From Aaosphaeria pasadenensis (lineage: Eukaryota; Ascomycota; Dothideomycetes; Pleosporales), in NCBI GenBank assembly GCA_022813625.1, contig JAKLMB010000001.1, positions 930,001 through 994,000 on the forward strand: DNA of 64,000 nucleotides, read 5' to 3'. Shown piece after piece: positions 35,823 to 47,852 of the stretch (position 1 is the first letter of the stretch; every line of letters begins with the position of its first letter). The notes beneath the pieces are model-generated. The model worked only from the letters and a program-made list of their open reading frames with translations. It searched no databases and was not told the origin of the DNA. The translations under genes and the position numbers were made by a program.

Positions 35823-35876
35823 ATGAGTCCAGAAAATGGGACATTACGCTCTGGACCCAAGTACTGTACCGCCTGA
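35823..35876 (+). other. Upstream ORF overlapping the histidine kinase start
   Basis: An ATG at 35823 opens a 17-codon frame that ends at 35876, in another frame and across the kinase ATG at 35836. If the transcript starts upstream, it would compete with the main start. Not shown to be translated. Confidence 0.4.
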
Positions 35877-38580
35877 TATAGTCGAACGACAGACAGTCTG
35901 TTTCTCAAGTCCTCAGCCAGGCATGGTCGTGCAGCACGGCGAGCCCGGGTTCAAGAATGAATTATTACGACTTTACTCCACAGCGGAGAGCAACGCCGCC
36001 GAAGAGCTCGTCAAGCTCAAGGATGCACTAAGGAAATCCGACTCGGAGTCCTTCTGGCCGCTTCTTACCGAAGGATTAGCTACCATTGCCGATGCTCAAT
36101 ATGCTTTCGTTTCAAAGAGGATCCTCGCCGATGACGATGACCTCGCCGTGGAGATGCCACCTATTGGAGAACCAGGATCTTGTTTAATGGGAGCCGCTTT
36201 CTATTTGAACGATGGACATGGAGTCAAGCAGCAATTAAACAACTTCAAATATCACGCCTACTCGTGTCCTTGTGCGTACATGCGTCACGACAAAATCTTT
36301 ATCATTCCTGATAGACTTAATGATTTCATCGTCAATAACCCAAATCCACTTGTTGTTCCTGGAGAGGCGTACCTAGGAATTCCTCTTTTCGCTGACGGCA
36401 AATGCTTTGCTCACTTTGGGGTCATGTGGAGTGAAGAGGGAGCTTCCAGGCGTGCTTTGGGCTGGGGATATCTGGAGCTACTGTTTCACAGTTTGGAAGA
36501 TCTCATTTTGGAACGTGTTCTGGAGGGAAAGAACTTCGCGCATTCAGCCGAGCCATGCCAGGAGGGGCGTCCATTGATCATCCCACACGAATCGGTATCT
36601 GTAGCGCAGTCTTTGAAACCTTACGCTCGAAGCCTGTCCCATGAACTTAGGACCCCAATGCAGGGAGTTGTCGGTATGTTGGACGTCATCATGGCGACTG
36701 TCAAAGAAGCTGCCGAAGCACCCGAAGACTTTGACGTACGTGATCTCCTCGAAACTTTGAAGGGAAATATCGAGGTTGTTCAAGGTCAGTTTTGTCCCGT
36801 TCAATCCTTTCAAAACCGCAGAGACAGGAGCTGACATCATTTAGACTCATCACGTCGTGCGGTCGAGGCTGCAGACAACATTGTGCATGCTTATGATATG
36901 AATATGGGTGTTCCTGAGACACCTCTAACACCACTTGATAAGATCTTACATGACGACACAAGCGCGCGCGAAAGACATCCCGACATATTAGTGGCAGGAA
37001 ACAACATTTCGATGAAGCAATTTCGAGGTACTAAGCGAAAGAGGAGTGAGTCGGCAAGCAGAAGCGAAAGAATGCTGGAAGCTCGAGCTAGGGTTTCTCG
37101 AGCACCCCGTCAACGGCCTCGATACAGCCACACGGTAGACCCGTCCTCATCATGTAAACCGATACCTGGCTCGGTAATGAATGCGGCATCCAATATGATT
37201 ATGGAAGATGACGAGACTTGTTTGCACGACCTGGAACCAAGCTGCGATTTTCCCATGTCTCCCATGTTTGCTTCGGAACAATCCACCGCCCCAGGTTTGA
37301 GGAACACGGATTTGAGAGAGGTTGTACAGTACGTCTTCAACGATGCTCTGAAGGTGGGCGGACGACCAGACTCCGCCATAGCCCACCAAATGGATTTCGG
37401 AGAAGAGATTGAAGTCCAGACGAGGAGTTCTAACGGCCAGATTACCACGAAGCGCATCGAATGGATGGTATCTCCGGACGTTCCCAAAACTATTCAGATC
37501 GATGAGAAGGATCTGGCCAAGATGATATCTTGTGTCGTGCTCAATGCGATCAAATTCACTGACAACGGTACTATTCAGCTCAATGCAGCCTTAAGTGCCC
37601 AAAGCCGTTACATTGTAATCACTGTCAAAGACACGGGTGCTGGGATACCTGCAGCCTTCCTACCTAGCCTGTTCAAGCCCTTCGCCAGAGAGGATAACTC
37701 TACTACCAGAGAGAGTGAGGGGCTGGGTCTCGGATTACTAGTCGCAAAGGGCCTTGCTAGAAAATTGGGCGGCGATCTCCTCTGCGTGCAATCGCACGTC
37801 TCGGGACCACAGAAAGGGTCTGAGTTCGAAATGCGCGTTCCCCTCACACCTGGAGATGTCTGTAGCCGCTCTACCTCCCCGTTCGGATCTCGTTCTCCTT
37901 CGATGAAGGATCGCATGTCCGTGGAAGCAGATGAGGCATCCTTCTCGAATTCTCAACAGGTCACCACCCCTCCACTGTCGAGCGATTCCTCATCTGAAAC
38001 ACAAGGAAGTACAGACAAGAGGGGCTCGATCGCGTCGTCATTGCCAGAGGTCTACAAGACGGCCCCTTCGCTACAACATCTCGGGTTGCCTTCTCCGCGA
38101 CGTACCGAATCGCCAGCTTGGACACGGAGTCGATCGAAGAGCCGCACCATCTCCGACAGCAGCGCGTTCGACCATGCTCTGGCCAGCCGTTATCCCTTGA
38201 ACATTTTGGTGGTGGAAGACAACAAAATCAATAGGAAACTCCTCATCACCATGCTCCGCAAATTGGGATACACCAACGTCTCCGAGGCATTCGACGGCAA
38301 CGACGCGGTCGATCAGATGAAGAGAAAACACGAGAAGGGGGAAAAGGTTGATGTGATTCTGATGGATCTCTGGATGCCTTTATTGGACGGTTTCCAGGCC
38401 TCAGACGCCATCATGCGCATGAAACTTCCGTCGCCCCCTACGATCCTCGCGGTTAGTGCCGACATTACCGAGGCCGCCCTCGAGCGTGCGGCCAAAGTTG
38501 GCATGAAAGGGTTTATGACGAAGCCCTTCCAGATCCGCGATCTGGAAAAGCTGATCACCCAGTACTGTGACACGCAGTAG
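35836..38580 (+). CDS. Hybrid histidine kinase with response-regulator domain
   Basis: Soluble two-component sensor kinase, 894 residues from exons 35836-36784 and 36845-38580. The N-terminal 250 residues lack membrane helices and may form a GAF-like sensor (AFYLNDGHG, IFIIPDR, GIPLFADGKCFAHFGVMW). The H-box is SLSHELRTPMQ with H269 as phospho-acceptor. A long insert (about 320-530) holding a basic stretch (RGTKRKRSESASR, about 377-389, a possible nuclear signal) separates it from the ATP-binding domain, with N-box LNAIKFTDNG (N550), G1 DTGAGIP and G2 GLGLGL. After a Ser/Pro-rich linker the receiver domain follows: VVEDNKINRKLL, phospho-acceptor D824 in VILMDLWMP, lysine in MTKPF. It should pass phosphate on through a phosphotransfer protein to the stress pathways. 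The signal sensed and the fungal kinase group are not settled from sequence. Confidence 0.9.
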
Positions 38581-40461
38581 AGGGAGGAAAATACCATTTG
38601 GGTCTTCAAGCAAATTTTTCTTTCAAAACCCGGGCGTACCACTATGAAGCTTTTGGAATGAGCTTCAGCAGGACCCCATTTTATTTATCTCCGAATATAT
38701 AGCATAGCGTGGAGCGTTCCCGGCGTACATCTGGCGTTCTTTTATTTATTTTTCGGGCATTTTCTAGTCCACTTTTGGGGGATATATTCTCGATTCAGCA
38801 GGCATGTCTGCATAGGGCGGGACACTGATAGCACATTTTATTTCACGATCAACGAACCATGATCAAGATACCTGGGTAGATAGCGGGGACCCAAGGAAGA
38901 AGAGGAGCAAGAGAAGGAAACAGAGCAGGATCAGAAACATAGTAGCGTAATAGTGGATCTGAATAATGGAAGAGTGAACATATCTACAACAATAATGACG
39001 CACATGGATCGAATGTTCTCGAGTGCAGGCAGGCAAGCAAGCAAGCAAGCATGGCAGAGTCTCTAGCCGAAACAATGCTTGACTTCAACCTATCTCGAGT
39101 GCTCTAAACCTCATCTCTTTAGCAAGGATTACTACAATCCACCCTAGCCTGCCCTCGTAAGAAGGAAAGGAAAGAACTACGAAGTTCAAGATCCAGCAGG
39201 ATTGCCGAACCCTCCAGAGGCAAATGCCACTAATCAATCTGGACGCTCTGCTTTTAGTGTAGTAACAGTATAACAGCTTACTGATTAGTTCCAACCCACC
39301 CACCCATTTCTGACATATTGTAGAGAAAGGGAGGCAAGGCTACGCAATAGAAGGCAAAAACGACAGAAGTGAAAAATAAAAATAAAAAAAACTGGGAAGC
39401 AAGTTCGACCCAGTTCAAGTACGTGCAATGTCGTTGAGCTCTTTCGAAAGGGTACGTACCCAGTTTTCAGATACCGTCCTTACCGTTTGAAAGGGCGAGG
39501 TGGGGTGTGGGGAATCCCGATTTTTCCGAAGCGCAAAGCCTTTTCTGGTATGGGAGAAGTCTTGTTTGGAGGACGGTGCTTGGTAGGGTGGTGGGAATGA
39601 CGTAAGAGGGAGATGGGTTGCGTATGCTAGGTGTGGAGGTGGTGGATTTTGGAAGATGGTGATAGATTTGAGGGGTTTCAGTCTGCTATATAGAACGGAT
39701 ATACATGTTGATGTTGATATACGGAGTTAAGTACTGTAGTATTAGTTATTGTAGAAGTTGATGATGATAGGAAGGGGATTAGTGGCGGCTCTTCCGATCC
39801 ACGTGCAGCGACCTGCCGTTGGGGATTGGGGTCACGACTGCCGAAGATGGACTAGTACCTTCCGGATCTACATTAGCCTTCTCAACTCACAAGGATGGTG
39901 ATTGGTCATGGTCGGTACCTCACCTGGAACTAGACGACCTAGATGCCCTAGAGTAGAGGACACGCTTTCAAGTTCGTCCCGAGACCGCAAAAATAATTGT
40001 ACCGATAATACGACGACGCAACTCCAGAGAGGCAAAAGAGAGATAGACACTCACAGAACAGACAAGTTTACTGCTGTGATCTGTCAGTGCCGACTTTCCC
40101 TGGCTTCAAATCTCCTTCCTCTCTCCCAACCTCCCCCCACCCACACCACAGTCCGCCTCAAATATATAGTACTTTCTTCCCTCTTCATTCCTTCCCTCCC
40201 TCCTTCTCCCCCACTTCCGGGCCAATTCCCCCAAGCCTGCATATCATCCCTGAACAGACCCGCGGTATTACTGTACCACCCACTGACTGTGCAGCTCCTC
40301 CGCCCTGTTCGCTCCCAGCCAGGCGCCCATCTAGCATTTCCGCGCGCAGTCTTGCCATCTCGGTTATCTTCCTCATCTTCGAAGACCCGCGTCGAGCAAT
40401 CCATCCACGCCCTGACAACGACAAACAACGCCTCGACGCCTCGCAATCGTTTGCGGGAACC
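38581..40461. other. Intergenic stretch, SERCA promoter
   Basis: 1.9 kb with no gene seen. It holds a GCAA-type repeat (39025-39050), a CACGTG at 39800-39805 and, from 40087, a CT-rich tract up to the ATPase start that is typical of fungal promoters and leaders. Confidence 0.55.
39025..39050. repeat. GCAG/GCAA tetranucleotide repeat
   Basis: Two GCAG and about four GCAA units in tandem; simple sequence. Confidence 0.9.
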
Positions 40462-43400
40462 ATGGAGAATGCATATGTGAAGACGCCCGCCGAGGCTCTG
40501 AAGCAATTCGGAGTCACGGAGGCGGGAGGTCTGTCCGACCAACAGGTCGTAGGTTCGAGGGCGAAGCATGGCAGAAATGGTACGTTACATTGGGAAATCC
40601 GGGAAAGAGCCATGAAGGCATTGTCTCCTACTCTGAAGCTGGAAGCAAGAGGAACGGCAAGGACGCAATTGCTAATTGAGAGAAACAGCGCTGCCCGAAG
40701 ACCCACCGACCCCGATCTGGGAGCTCATCCTCGAACAATTCAAGGACCAGCTGGTTATCATCCTGCTAGGTTCCGCCGCCGTATCTTTCGTTTTGGCCCT
40801 GTTTGAAGAAGGCGAGGGCTGGACTGCTTTTGTCGATCCCGCTGTTGTGAGTTGTCCGGCTGGGAGACGTGACGTTAGAGACAAAGATACAGTGCGCTAA
40901 CTCTACTACGTAGATTTTGACTATCCTCATTCTCAACGCCGTCGTGGGTGTCTCCCAGGAGACCAGCGCCGAGAAGGCAATCGCTGCTCTTCAAGAATAC
41001 TCCGCGAACGAAGCCAAGGTTATTCGTAATGGTACCCTCAAGCGCATCAAGGCTGATGATCTGGTTCCTGGAGATGTTATCTCCGTCACGATTGGTGATA
41101 GAATCCCGGCTGATTGCAGGATTCTGTCGATCCAGAGCAACAGCTTCAACATTGATCAGTCTATCTTGACTGGAGAGAGCGAGAGTGTTCCCAAGGATAT
41201 CAGGGCAATTCAGGATGCCGATGCGGTCAAGCAGGACCAGATCAACATGCTTTTCTCAGGTACTACAGTTGTTGTAGGACACGCTACGGCTTTGGTGGTC
41301 CTCACCGGTCCCAACACAGCGATTGGAGATATCCACGAGAGCATCACGGCCCAGATCTCGCAGCCTACGCCTCTCAAGGAGAAGCTCAACGATTTTGGTG
41401 ACATGTTGGCCAAGGTCATCACGGCTATCTGCATTCTTGTCTGGCTGATCAACATCCGCAACTTTAACGACCCCTCTCACGGAAGCTTCACTAAGGGTGC
41501 TATCTACTATCTCAAGATTGCGGTTTCCCTTGGTGTTGCTGCTATTCCCGAAGGTCTCGCCGTTGTTATCACTACCTGTTTGGCTCTTGGCACTCGAAAG
41601 ATGGCTGCAAGGAATGCCGTCGTTCGAAGCCTCCCATCTGTCGAGACTCTAGGTAGCTGCAGCGTCATCTGCTCCGACAAGACCGGTACTTTGACTACTA
41701 ACCAGATGAGTGTCAACCGAATTGTTTTCATCTCCGAAGATGGTCGTGGACTCGAGGAGATCAATGTCGAGGGTACCAGCTTTGCTCCTGAAGGCGAGCT
41801 CACTTGGAACGGAAAGAAGATTGAGAACCTCGCCGCCTCTTCTGCCACCATCAGGGAAATCTGTGAAGTCACCGCCGTCTGTAACGATGCTACTCTCTCG
41901 ATCGACCCTAAGAATGGCACTCACAGCATCATTGGTGAGCCAACCGAAGGAGCCCTCCGTGTTTTGGTGGAAAAGGTTGGAACCTCCGACGTCGTAGTCA
42001 ACAACAGCCGTGCCGATACCACCCCTAGCGAGCGTCTTCACTTTGCAAGCAAGCACTACGAGGACCGTGCCCCCCGTCTAGCCACCTACGAATTCTCCCG
42101 TGACCGAAAGAGCATGTCCGTCTTGGTTCAGAACCAGAAGACTCAAAAGTTGTTGGTCAAGGGTGCTCCGGAGTCCCTTCTCGACCGTTGTTCCCACATC
42201 GTTGTTGGCTCTCAAGGAAAGCGTGTTCCTTTAACCAAGGAACTTGCCAGCCTCATCACCAAGGAGGTCGTCTGCTATGGTAACGCTGGATTCCGTGTGA
42301 TCGCTTTGGCTTCTGTCGATGACGTTGGATCCAACCCTCTCTTGAAGAAGGCCAAGACCACCAAGGATTACGCTCAATTGGAGCAGAACATGACATTGAT
42401 TGGCCTCTGCGGCATGTTGGACCCTCCCCGTCCTGAAGTGCGAGATTCCATTGCTAAGTGCCGTTCCGCTGGTATTCGCGTTGTGGTTATTACTGGTGAC
42501 AACCAAAACACCGCTGAGAGCATCTGCCGTCAAATCGGTGTATTCGGAGAAAACGAGGACCTTACTGGAAAGAGCTACACTGGACGTCAATTCGACGATT
42601 TGAGCGAGTCTGAGAAGATGGAGGCCGCTAAGCGTGCCTCTCTCTTTTCTCGAACGGAACCTACGCATAAGTCTAAGCTTGTGGATCTCCTCCAGCAGGC
42701 CGGTGAAGTCGTTGCCATGACTGGTGACGGTGTCAACGATGCTCCTGCGCTCAAGAAGGCCGACATTGGTGTCGCTATGGGTTCGGGAACTGATGTTGCC
42801 AAGCTCGCTGCCGACATGGTTCTCGTTGACGACAACTTCGCTACCATCGAAGGTGCTGTTGAGGAAGGTCGCTCAATCTACAACAACACCCAGCAGTTCA
42901 TCCGTTATCTTATCTCGTCCAACATCGGAGAGGTCGTTTCAATCTTCCTCACTGCTGCCGCCGGCATGCCTGAAGCTCTCATCCCCGTTCAACTCCTTTG
43001 GGTCAATCTCGTCACTGATGGTCTCCCCGCCACCGCACTCTCGTTCAACCCAGCTGACCACGACGTCATGAAACGCCAGCCCCGTAAGCGCGATGAGCCT
43101 CTTGTAGGAGGATGGCTCTTCTTCCGTTACATGGTCATCGGTACCTATGTCGGCGCTGCCACTGTCTTCGGTTACGCCTGGTGGTTCATGTTCAACCCTG
43201 CCGGCCCCCAGATCACTTTCTACCAGCTCTCCCACTTCCACCGCTGCTCTTCCCAGTTCCCAGAGATCGGCTGCGAGATCTTCTCCAACAACGCTGCCAA
43301 GTCCGCTTCCACCGTCTCTCTCTCCATCCTTGTCGTCATCGAAATGCTCAACGCCATGAACGCCCTCTCATCCTCAGAGTCGCTTCTGACTTTGCCCCTC

Positions 43401-43670
43401 TGGAAGAACATGATGCTCGTATACGCCATCTGCCTTTCCATGGCTCTCCACTTCGCGCTCCTTTACGTACCTTTCTTGCAGGGTCTGTTCAGCGTCATCC
43501 CGCTCGACTGGCCCGAGTGGAAGGCCGTCCTCGCCATCTCCGCACCCATCGTCATCATCGATGAGGTTCTCAAGTTCATCGAGAGGCAGTTCTTCACGGC
43601 CAAGATCGCCTCATCGGACTCCCACAACCTCGCTGCCAATGGAAAGACCGTCAGGCCTAAAAAGGAGTAA
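40462..43670 (+). CDS. P-type calcium-transporting ATPase, SERCA type
   Basis: Ion pump moving calcium from cytosol into the ER (type IIA). Exons 40462-40579, 40689-40846 and 40914-43670 join to 1010 residues, close to animal SERCA. The N-terminus MENAYVKTPAEALKQFGVTE is a SERCA-type start. Landmarks: TGES loop (ILTGESESVPK), calcium-site helix 4 (VAAIPEGLAVVITT), phosphorylation site SDKTGTLTTNQMSV with its aspartate, nucleotide site KGAPES, hinge TGDGVNDAPALKKADIG, and helices 5-6 (NIGEVVSIF, LWVNLVTDGLPATALSFNP), with the NxxTD pattern that forms calcium site II. Ten membrane segments fit. The C-terminus ends with a lysine tail (RPKKE), as expected for an ER-resident membrane protein. Yeast lacks this gene; filamentous fungi keep it. 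Confidence 0.95.
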
Positions 43671-44990
43671 ATCCCTTTTACCTCTTTCCTTTCCGGCCCC
43701 CTACATTTTGAACCGCGCATTTCCTTTTTCTTGGGTGTAAGGCTAGGCATATACGTGCGGCTGTCTGTCTTGTCTTGCCTGTCTGATTATATGCAACTCT
43801 GCTCTTGTAACTAGACCACGTTGCTTTTTGTTCCCTTTTTGTGTCGTATTGCGTTTGTTGCATTTGCATTGCGACTGTGCGTAGGTGCTCATAAGGTGTG
43901 TGATGTCTGACTTGGAGGCGCCACGCGCCCCAGCACCCACACACGAAGCCAGCCATATAGATCGATCATTCACAAAATAAAGATCACGGATCGTCAGGAT
44001 GGGATGGGATGTGAGATATATATATGTACATATATGATAACTACTAGAGAGAAAGAGAGAAGAGGGAACAAAAACACAACACAACACAACAAAACAAAAC
44101 AAAACAAACGATAATCAAGAATACTTGCTCACCCGATGCCCGCCTCTCACATGAATGTGCTTTGCGTGATGTAATGGCGATTTGGGTATGTGGAGCAGGG
44201 AGGTTTGGACAAATTAATGGCTGCACGTAAGCATGTACCTATGCATGTTTGATAGCATCTGATGTAGTGAGGTGATCTGACACAGAACGGCCTGTGTTGC
44301 TTGTGTTGTCTGTAGTCTGTCTTTCACGTCTTGACATGGTATAAAGGCGGGAAGCAAATCACATGTATGTACCTCCTCGTTCTAGTCAGGTAAGTGGGTG
44401 GGAGGTACTGCCGTGGCCGTTGTCGATTGATCAGAAGAGGAGAGGGAGGGAGTGACGGAGCGATATGTGTATGTGCTGATTAGTTACTTGGTGGATGGAT
44501 TGCTTGATATACTAGGGGTTTACACTTCCTGCCTACGTATTGATGAATTCAATATGGGGCTATTCCCTCCATGCTATTTATGCTGTATGTAAGTGTGATA
44601 TGAGCAAGAGAAGGTGAGACAAAGGGTGATTCATGTTTCTGGCTGGTCTTTCCCTGTACAATTTTCACTTCAGCATTATGGGTCACATCATTACAGGAAG
44701 CTTCATGTTTGATTGATGAAAGCGCTTTGAATTGTATGCATGTATGCTAAACCGCCTTTGGGGAATATTACTATGCTGCTAACAACGAACGCCTTTTATG
44801 ACATGCTGACGATGTATGCAAAACGCCTTGGTGTATATATGCCTCTTGATGCAAGAAACTAGAGAAAGGAAAAGAGAAGACTCCTGGCTATGCAAAAAAA
44901 AGGGTACAATCGTTGTAGTACCGTCGCCTATGTATGGGTATTGGTATGGGAACAGGAATGAAAACACGAAAACAACGGCTTAGTCCCGTC
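43671..44990. other. Intergenic stretch with simple repeat
   Basis: 1.3 kb between the convergent ATPase and CDC6 genes. Contains an ACAAC/ACAAA tract at 44075-44108 and a TATATATG run near 44018. No gene seen. Confidence 0.55.
44075..44108. repeat. ACAAC/ACAAA pentamer repeat
   Basis: About seven pentamer units in tandem in the shared 3' region of the SERCA and CDC6 genes. Confidence 0.85.
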
Positions 44991-46982
44991 TTAAATAAGG
45001 TTCTCGCCTTCTAGAATGCCTCTGAGGATGCCACTGCCGGCACCGACAAGTGCTGTCGCGAGCTCCTTGGTCTCGATAACGCTGGCAACACGTCGGTCTT
45101 CCACGACAGCACCGCCAAAACCTCCGGCGCCTCTGCCTTTGCGGCTCGGTGTACCGACTGCAACGAGCGATCCGGCTTTCCCTTCTACTGCGGAAATGAG
45201 GGAAAGCGTTTCCAAGCTTCCGACAATGTCTCGGAACTCGGTGCTTGTGAGTGGGTGGAGGATGTTCTCACGCTTGCACAAAGCTGTGTACGCTTCAAAG
45301 AGTGCTTTGATGGTCGGTGCAGTGCCTTGGGATTTTGAGGGAGTCGAAAACACATTATCGGCGGCCACAGTTCTTGTCTTCTTCTCCAGAGCTGCAAGAG
45401 AGCACAGAACGGCTTTTTGCTGCAAGTTGAGGTTCTGCAGACGCTGGACTGTGCCGTTGCTGAAGACTGCTGCGGTGATTCGGGCCATGTGGGCAATGGT
45501 GGCACGCGGAGCCGTCTCAACAGTCAATTTGGCGAGTGATTCGGCAATGGCAGTGTGGATTTTATCTTTTGAGGGAGATCGCTTTGAGGGGGACGACAAG
45601 TTGATGTTCTCGACCAGAGGCGTTTTAGAGGGGGAAGGTGTTGGAGAAGGAGTGATTTCAGAAGCCTTTTTGGCATGCTGATCGCGAGTGTCGGCCTCGA
45701 TCAGGTCGATGGCGCGCCGGCAGATGTCGAAAGCCTTGCGAAGATCTCCAGACTGAGCAGCGACCTTCTTAGAGAGGAACATGATTGCGGTCGGATGGAT
45801 GAAAGGAACTTGGTTGATTTCGGCGGGGAGCAGACTCTTGAGCTTCTCGGTGATGACAGATGCAATCTGAGGAGCCGTGTATGGCAGGAAAGGGAGCAAA
45901 TGTGGCTTCAATCCCCGGGCCTTTAGACGTGGCAAAAATCGATCCGTGAAATCTAGGGCATTGGCGATTCCAACCAAGACAAGCCCCGACGACTTTTGTA
46001 GTGACCATTCAAAAATGTTGTAGAGAAGGTCTAGGTCAAGCTCCAACAGATGATCAACTTCGTCGAGCGTAACAACATAGGAAGTCTTTCGTTGCATGAA
46101 AATGTCCTTCAATGTGTCCATCTCCTCGCCTTCTGCGATTTCGGTGATATCAACGAATTCTTCCAAAAGAGTCCGGTACAGATCGAGAGCATTCTTCACA
46201 CTCATACAATTGATATAACCAGTCTTGACATCCCCGTCGTGCTTTATCGATTGACAGATCTCATTGACGAAAGCACTCTTTCCGGTTCCAGGGGGTCCAG
46301 AAACATACATGCAGCCAGATGTCCTCTCACTGGTGCGCGAGGAAATGAAGTCTGCGAGCTCTTTACGTTCGGCATCACGGCCAAACAGGGCACTTGGAGC
46401 AGAGCCCCGGGTGAATAGCTGACGAGCTTCATTATAGATGGTCGGTACTAGACTGCGAGGTGTTGATGGCGAATGTGGAGTTCGTGGTGTAAGGGGTCGG
46501 CCAGCGACTATGAGACGGTGTCTTGGGGTTACTGCGATCTTCGATGATTGAGCGGCGCGCCGACTGGGAGTTTGGGGAACTGCATTCGGCTTCTCTGGGC
46601 TTGCCACACGGGGCTTGGTTGGCGAGTTGACGACTGTCGTTGACAGAGGAAGCCTCGTTTGGGGGGCGCCGTGCTTAGCAGGAGTACTCCTCGTCTTTCG
46701 AGTGGGCTTTCCGGATGCGTTCTCCACCGCCTCATCAACATCCATAGCATCGCCATTTTGTTGAACCCTCTTCTTTGGGGTGATGAAGGGATTTTCCTGT
46801 TCTGTATCATCGAGGATAACGAATTGTGCTCGGCGCTTTGCTCGAGTCTTGATGGGCGATAGAGGCTCTGTTGGAACCGTGTTAGCAAGTGCCGCGTCCT
46901 CCTGAAATCACTGTATGCGCCTACCTTGCACGTCTGTAGTTGCAGAGCTGCGAAGTCTCTTTCCAAGAACAGTAGAAGACAT
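44991..46982 (-). CDS. cdc18: Replication licensing factor Cdc6/Cdc18
   Basis: AAA+ ATPase that loads the MCM helicase on ORC-bound origins in G1. A 58-nt exon (46982-46925) joins 46867-44991 for 644 residues. The N-terminal 130 residues are disordered, with a KRLR cyclin-docking motif and many CDK-type sites (SPIK, TPKK, TPAK, SPTK, SPEK, TPRH, TPRT), as expected for a CDK-controlled licensing factor. Walker A is SGPPGTGKSAFV, Walker B VTLDEVDHLL, sensor 1 LVGIANALDF, sensor 2 GDLRKAFDICRRAI. The C-terminal winged-helix region starts near LQQKAVLCSLAALEKK. It faces away from MSH3, with 870 bp between the two start codons and MCB boxes there. Its length matches fungal Cdc18 more than Orc1, and no BAH domain is seen. 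Confidence 0.93.
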
Positions 46983-47148
46983 CGTGAACAGCTGGGTCGT
47001 ATGTGCGGAAGGAAGATGTGGTGGGAGGGGAGGTACAGCTGGTGGGATAAGAAGAGAAGGAGTGGACCGCGACGCGATATGAATTAAGAAAGCGCGAAAG
47101 CGCGTAAAGTGGCTTGGCGCTGCCAGCCCTCCTTGCACGGACCTCTAA

Positions 47149-47154
47149 ACGCGT
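47149..47154. promoter_or_regulatory. MCB (MluI cell-cycle box)
   Basis: ACGCGT lies 167 bp upstream of the CDC6 start, next to CCGCGCGTTA. In yeasts MBF binds this element and drives G1/S genes including fission-yeast cdc18. Confidence 0.55.
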
Positions 47155-47786
47155 CCGCGCGTTACATGCGCCCTACCAGACTTAGACATTTCAATTAATG
47201 ACCCGCATCAGGAACAAGTATTGTCTTAACGTCTTCTATGCTCCGTACTATGTGTTGTCCATTGACTCGTTTCTATTTCCAGCTCCACATCTGATCCACA
47301 TCCTGATTGGACTCCGCAATATCTGTACTCGTGGATGTAAGACCAAATTGAACGGCGGAAGAGGAATGCAGACAGCAATCATAAGACTTGGTCCCGCACG
47401 AAATGTCTCGCGATTATCAACTGAGAACCTAAATGAAGAGTAACCATCTACAATCTGAGTTTGGTAGAGCAATGGCTGGTGACTTCCGTCTAACATCCAA
47501 GTCTCTTGCATCTGTTCCTCTGTGTAATGGGTACAAATCCACAGGATCCTGAACCCACCTATGTTATGACTCTTTTCTCTACGAGACTTTAATTCCCTAA
47601 ACACAGCTCTGATACTCCGTAATTGCTGTAGCATTGGACTTCATCAGTACAAGTAATACTATACCGTATTCTCGCAAGCCTATGGAGTAATACGTGAAGA
47701 GAGAAATCATGGGGTAAAACGACGCTAAGCCAAAAATGGCCAATGATCTAACGATCAGCGTGACTGCGCGTCAACCTTTCTAATTT

Positions 47787-47792
47787 ACGCGT
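47787..47792. promoter_or_regulatory. MCB (MluI cell-cycle box) near MSH3
   Basis: ACGCGT 61 bp upstream of the MSH3 ATG. An MBF-type site is plausible; chance occurrence cannot be excluded. Confidence 0.5.
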
Positions 47793-47852
47793 TCCCCAAC
47801 TTAATACTCCCAATCCTATGTCAACTTGAGGACCAGAGTCAGCGTCAGACCA

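Larger units (their letters stand above)
29232..35835. other. 6.6-kb gene-poor region
   Basis: Longest stretch without a convincing gene. Frames are all under about 115 codons, overlap randomly on both strands, and show no domain, codon bias or splice pattern. Base composition is AT-rich to about 30,300 and then mixed. The last 500 bp become pyrimidine-rich, as fungal promoters do near the transcription start, so that part belongs to the histidine kinase. Several short inverted repeats and a simple-repeat cluster (34388-34436, 34844-34881) are present. It may hold non-coding RNAs or eroded sequence; nothing supports a transposon. Confidence 0.6.
46983..47852. promoter_or_regulatory. Divergent CDC6-MSH3 promoter region
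   Basis: 870 bp between the two start codons. Two ACGCGT boxes (47149-47154, 47787-47792) and GCGCGAAA-type words near 47090-47105 fit an S-phase promoter. An 81-codon frame (47198-47443) has no recognisable content. Confidence 0.55.

Noticed and set aside
29232..35835. Transposon or RIP-degraded repeat
   Set aside because: No transposase fragment, long terminal repeat or strong TA bias is visible by eye.
44991..46982. Orc1 as alternative identity of the AAA+ protein
   Set aside because: Too short, no BAH domain, and dense N-terminal CDK sites fit Cdc6/Cdc18 better.
47826..47852. Upstream extension of MSH3 by nine codons
   Set aside because: The extension begins with TTG. The first ATG is at 47853, and MAPKSS is a more usual Msh3 start.
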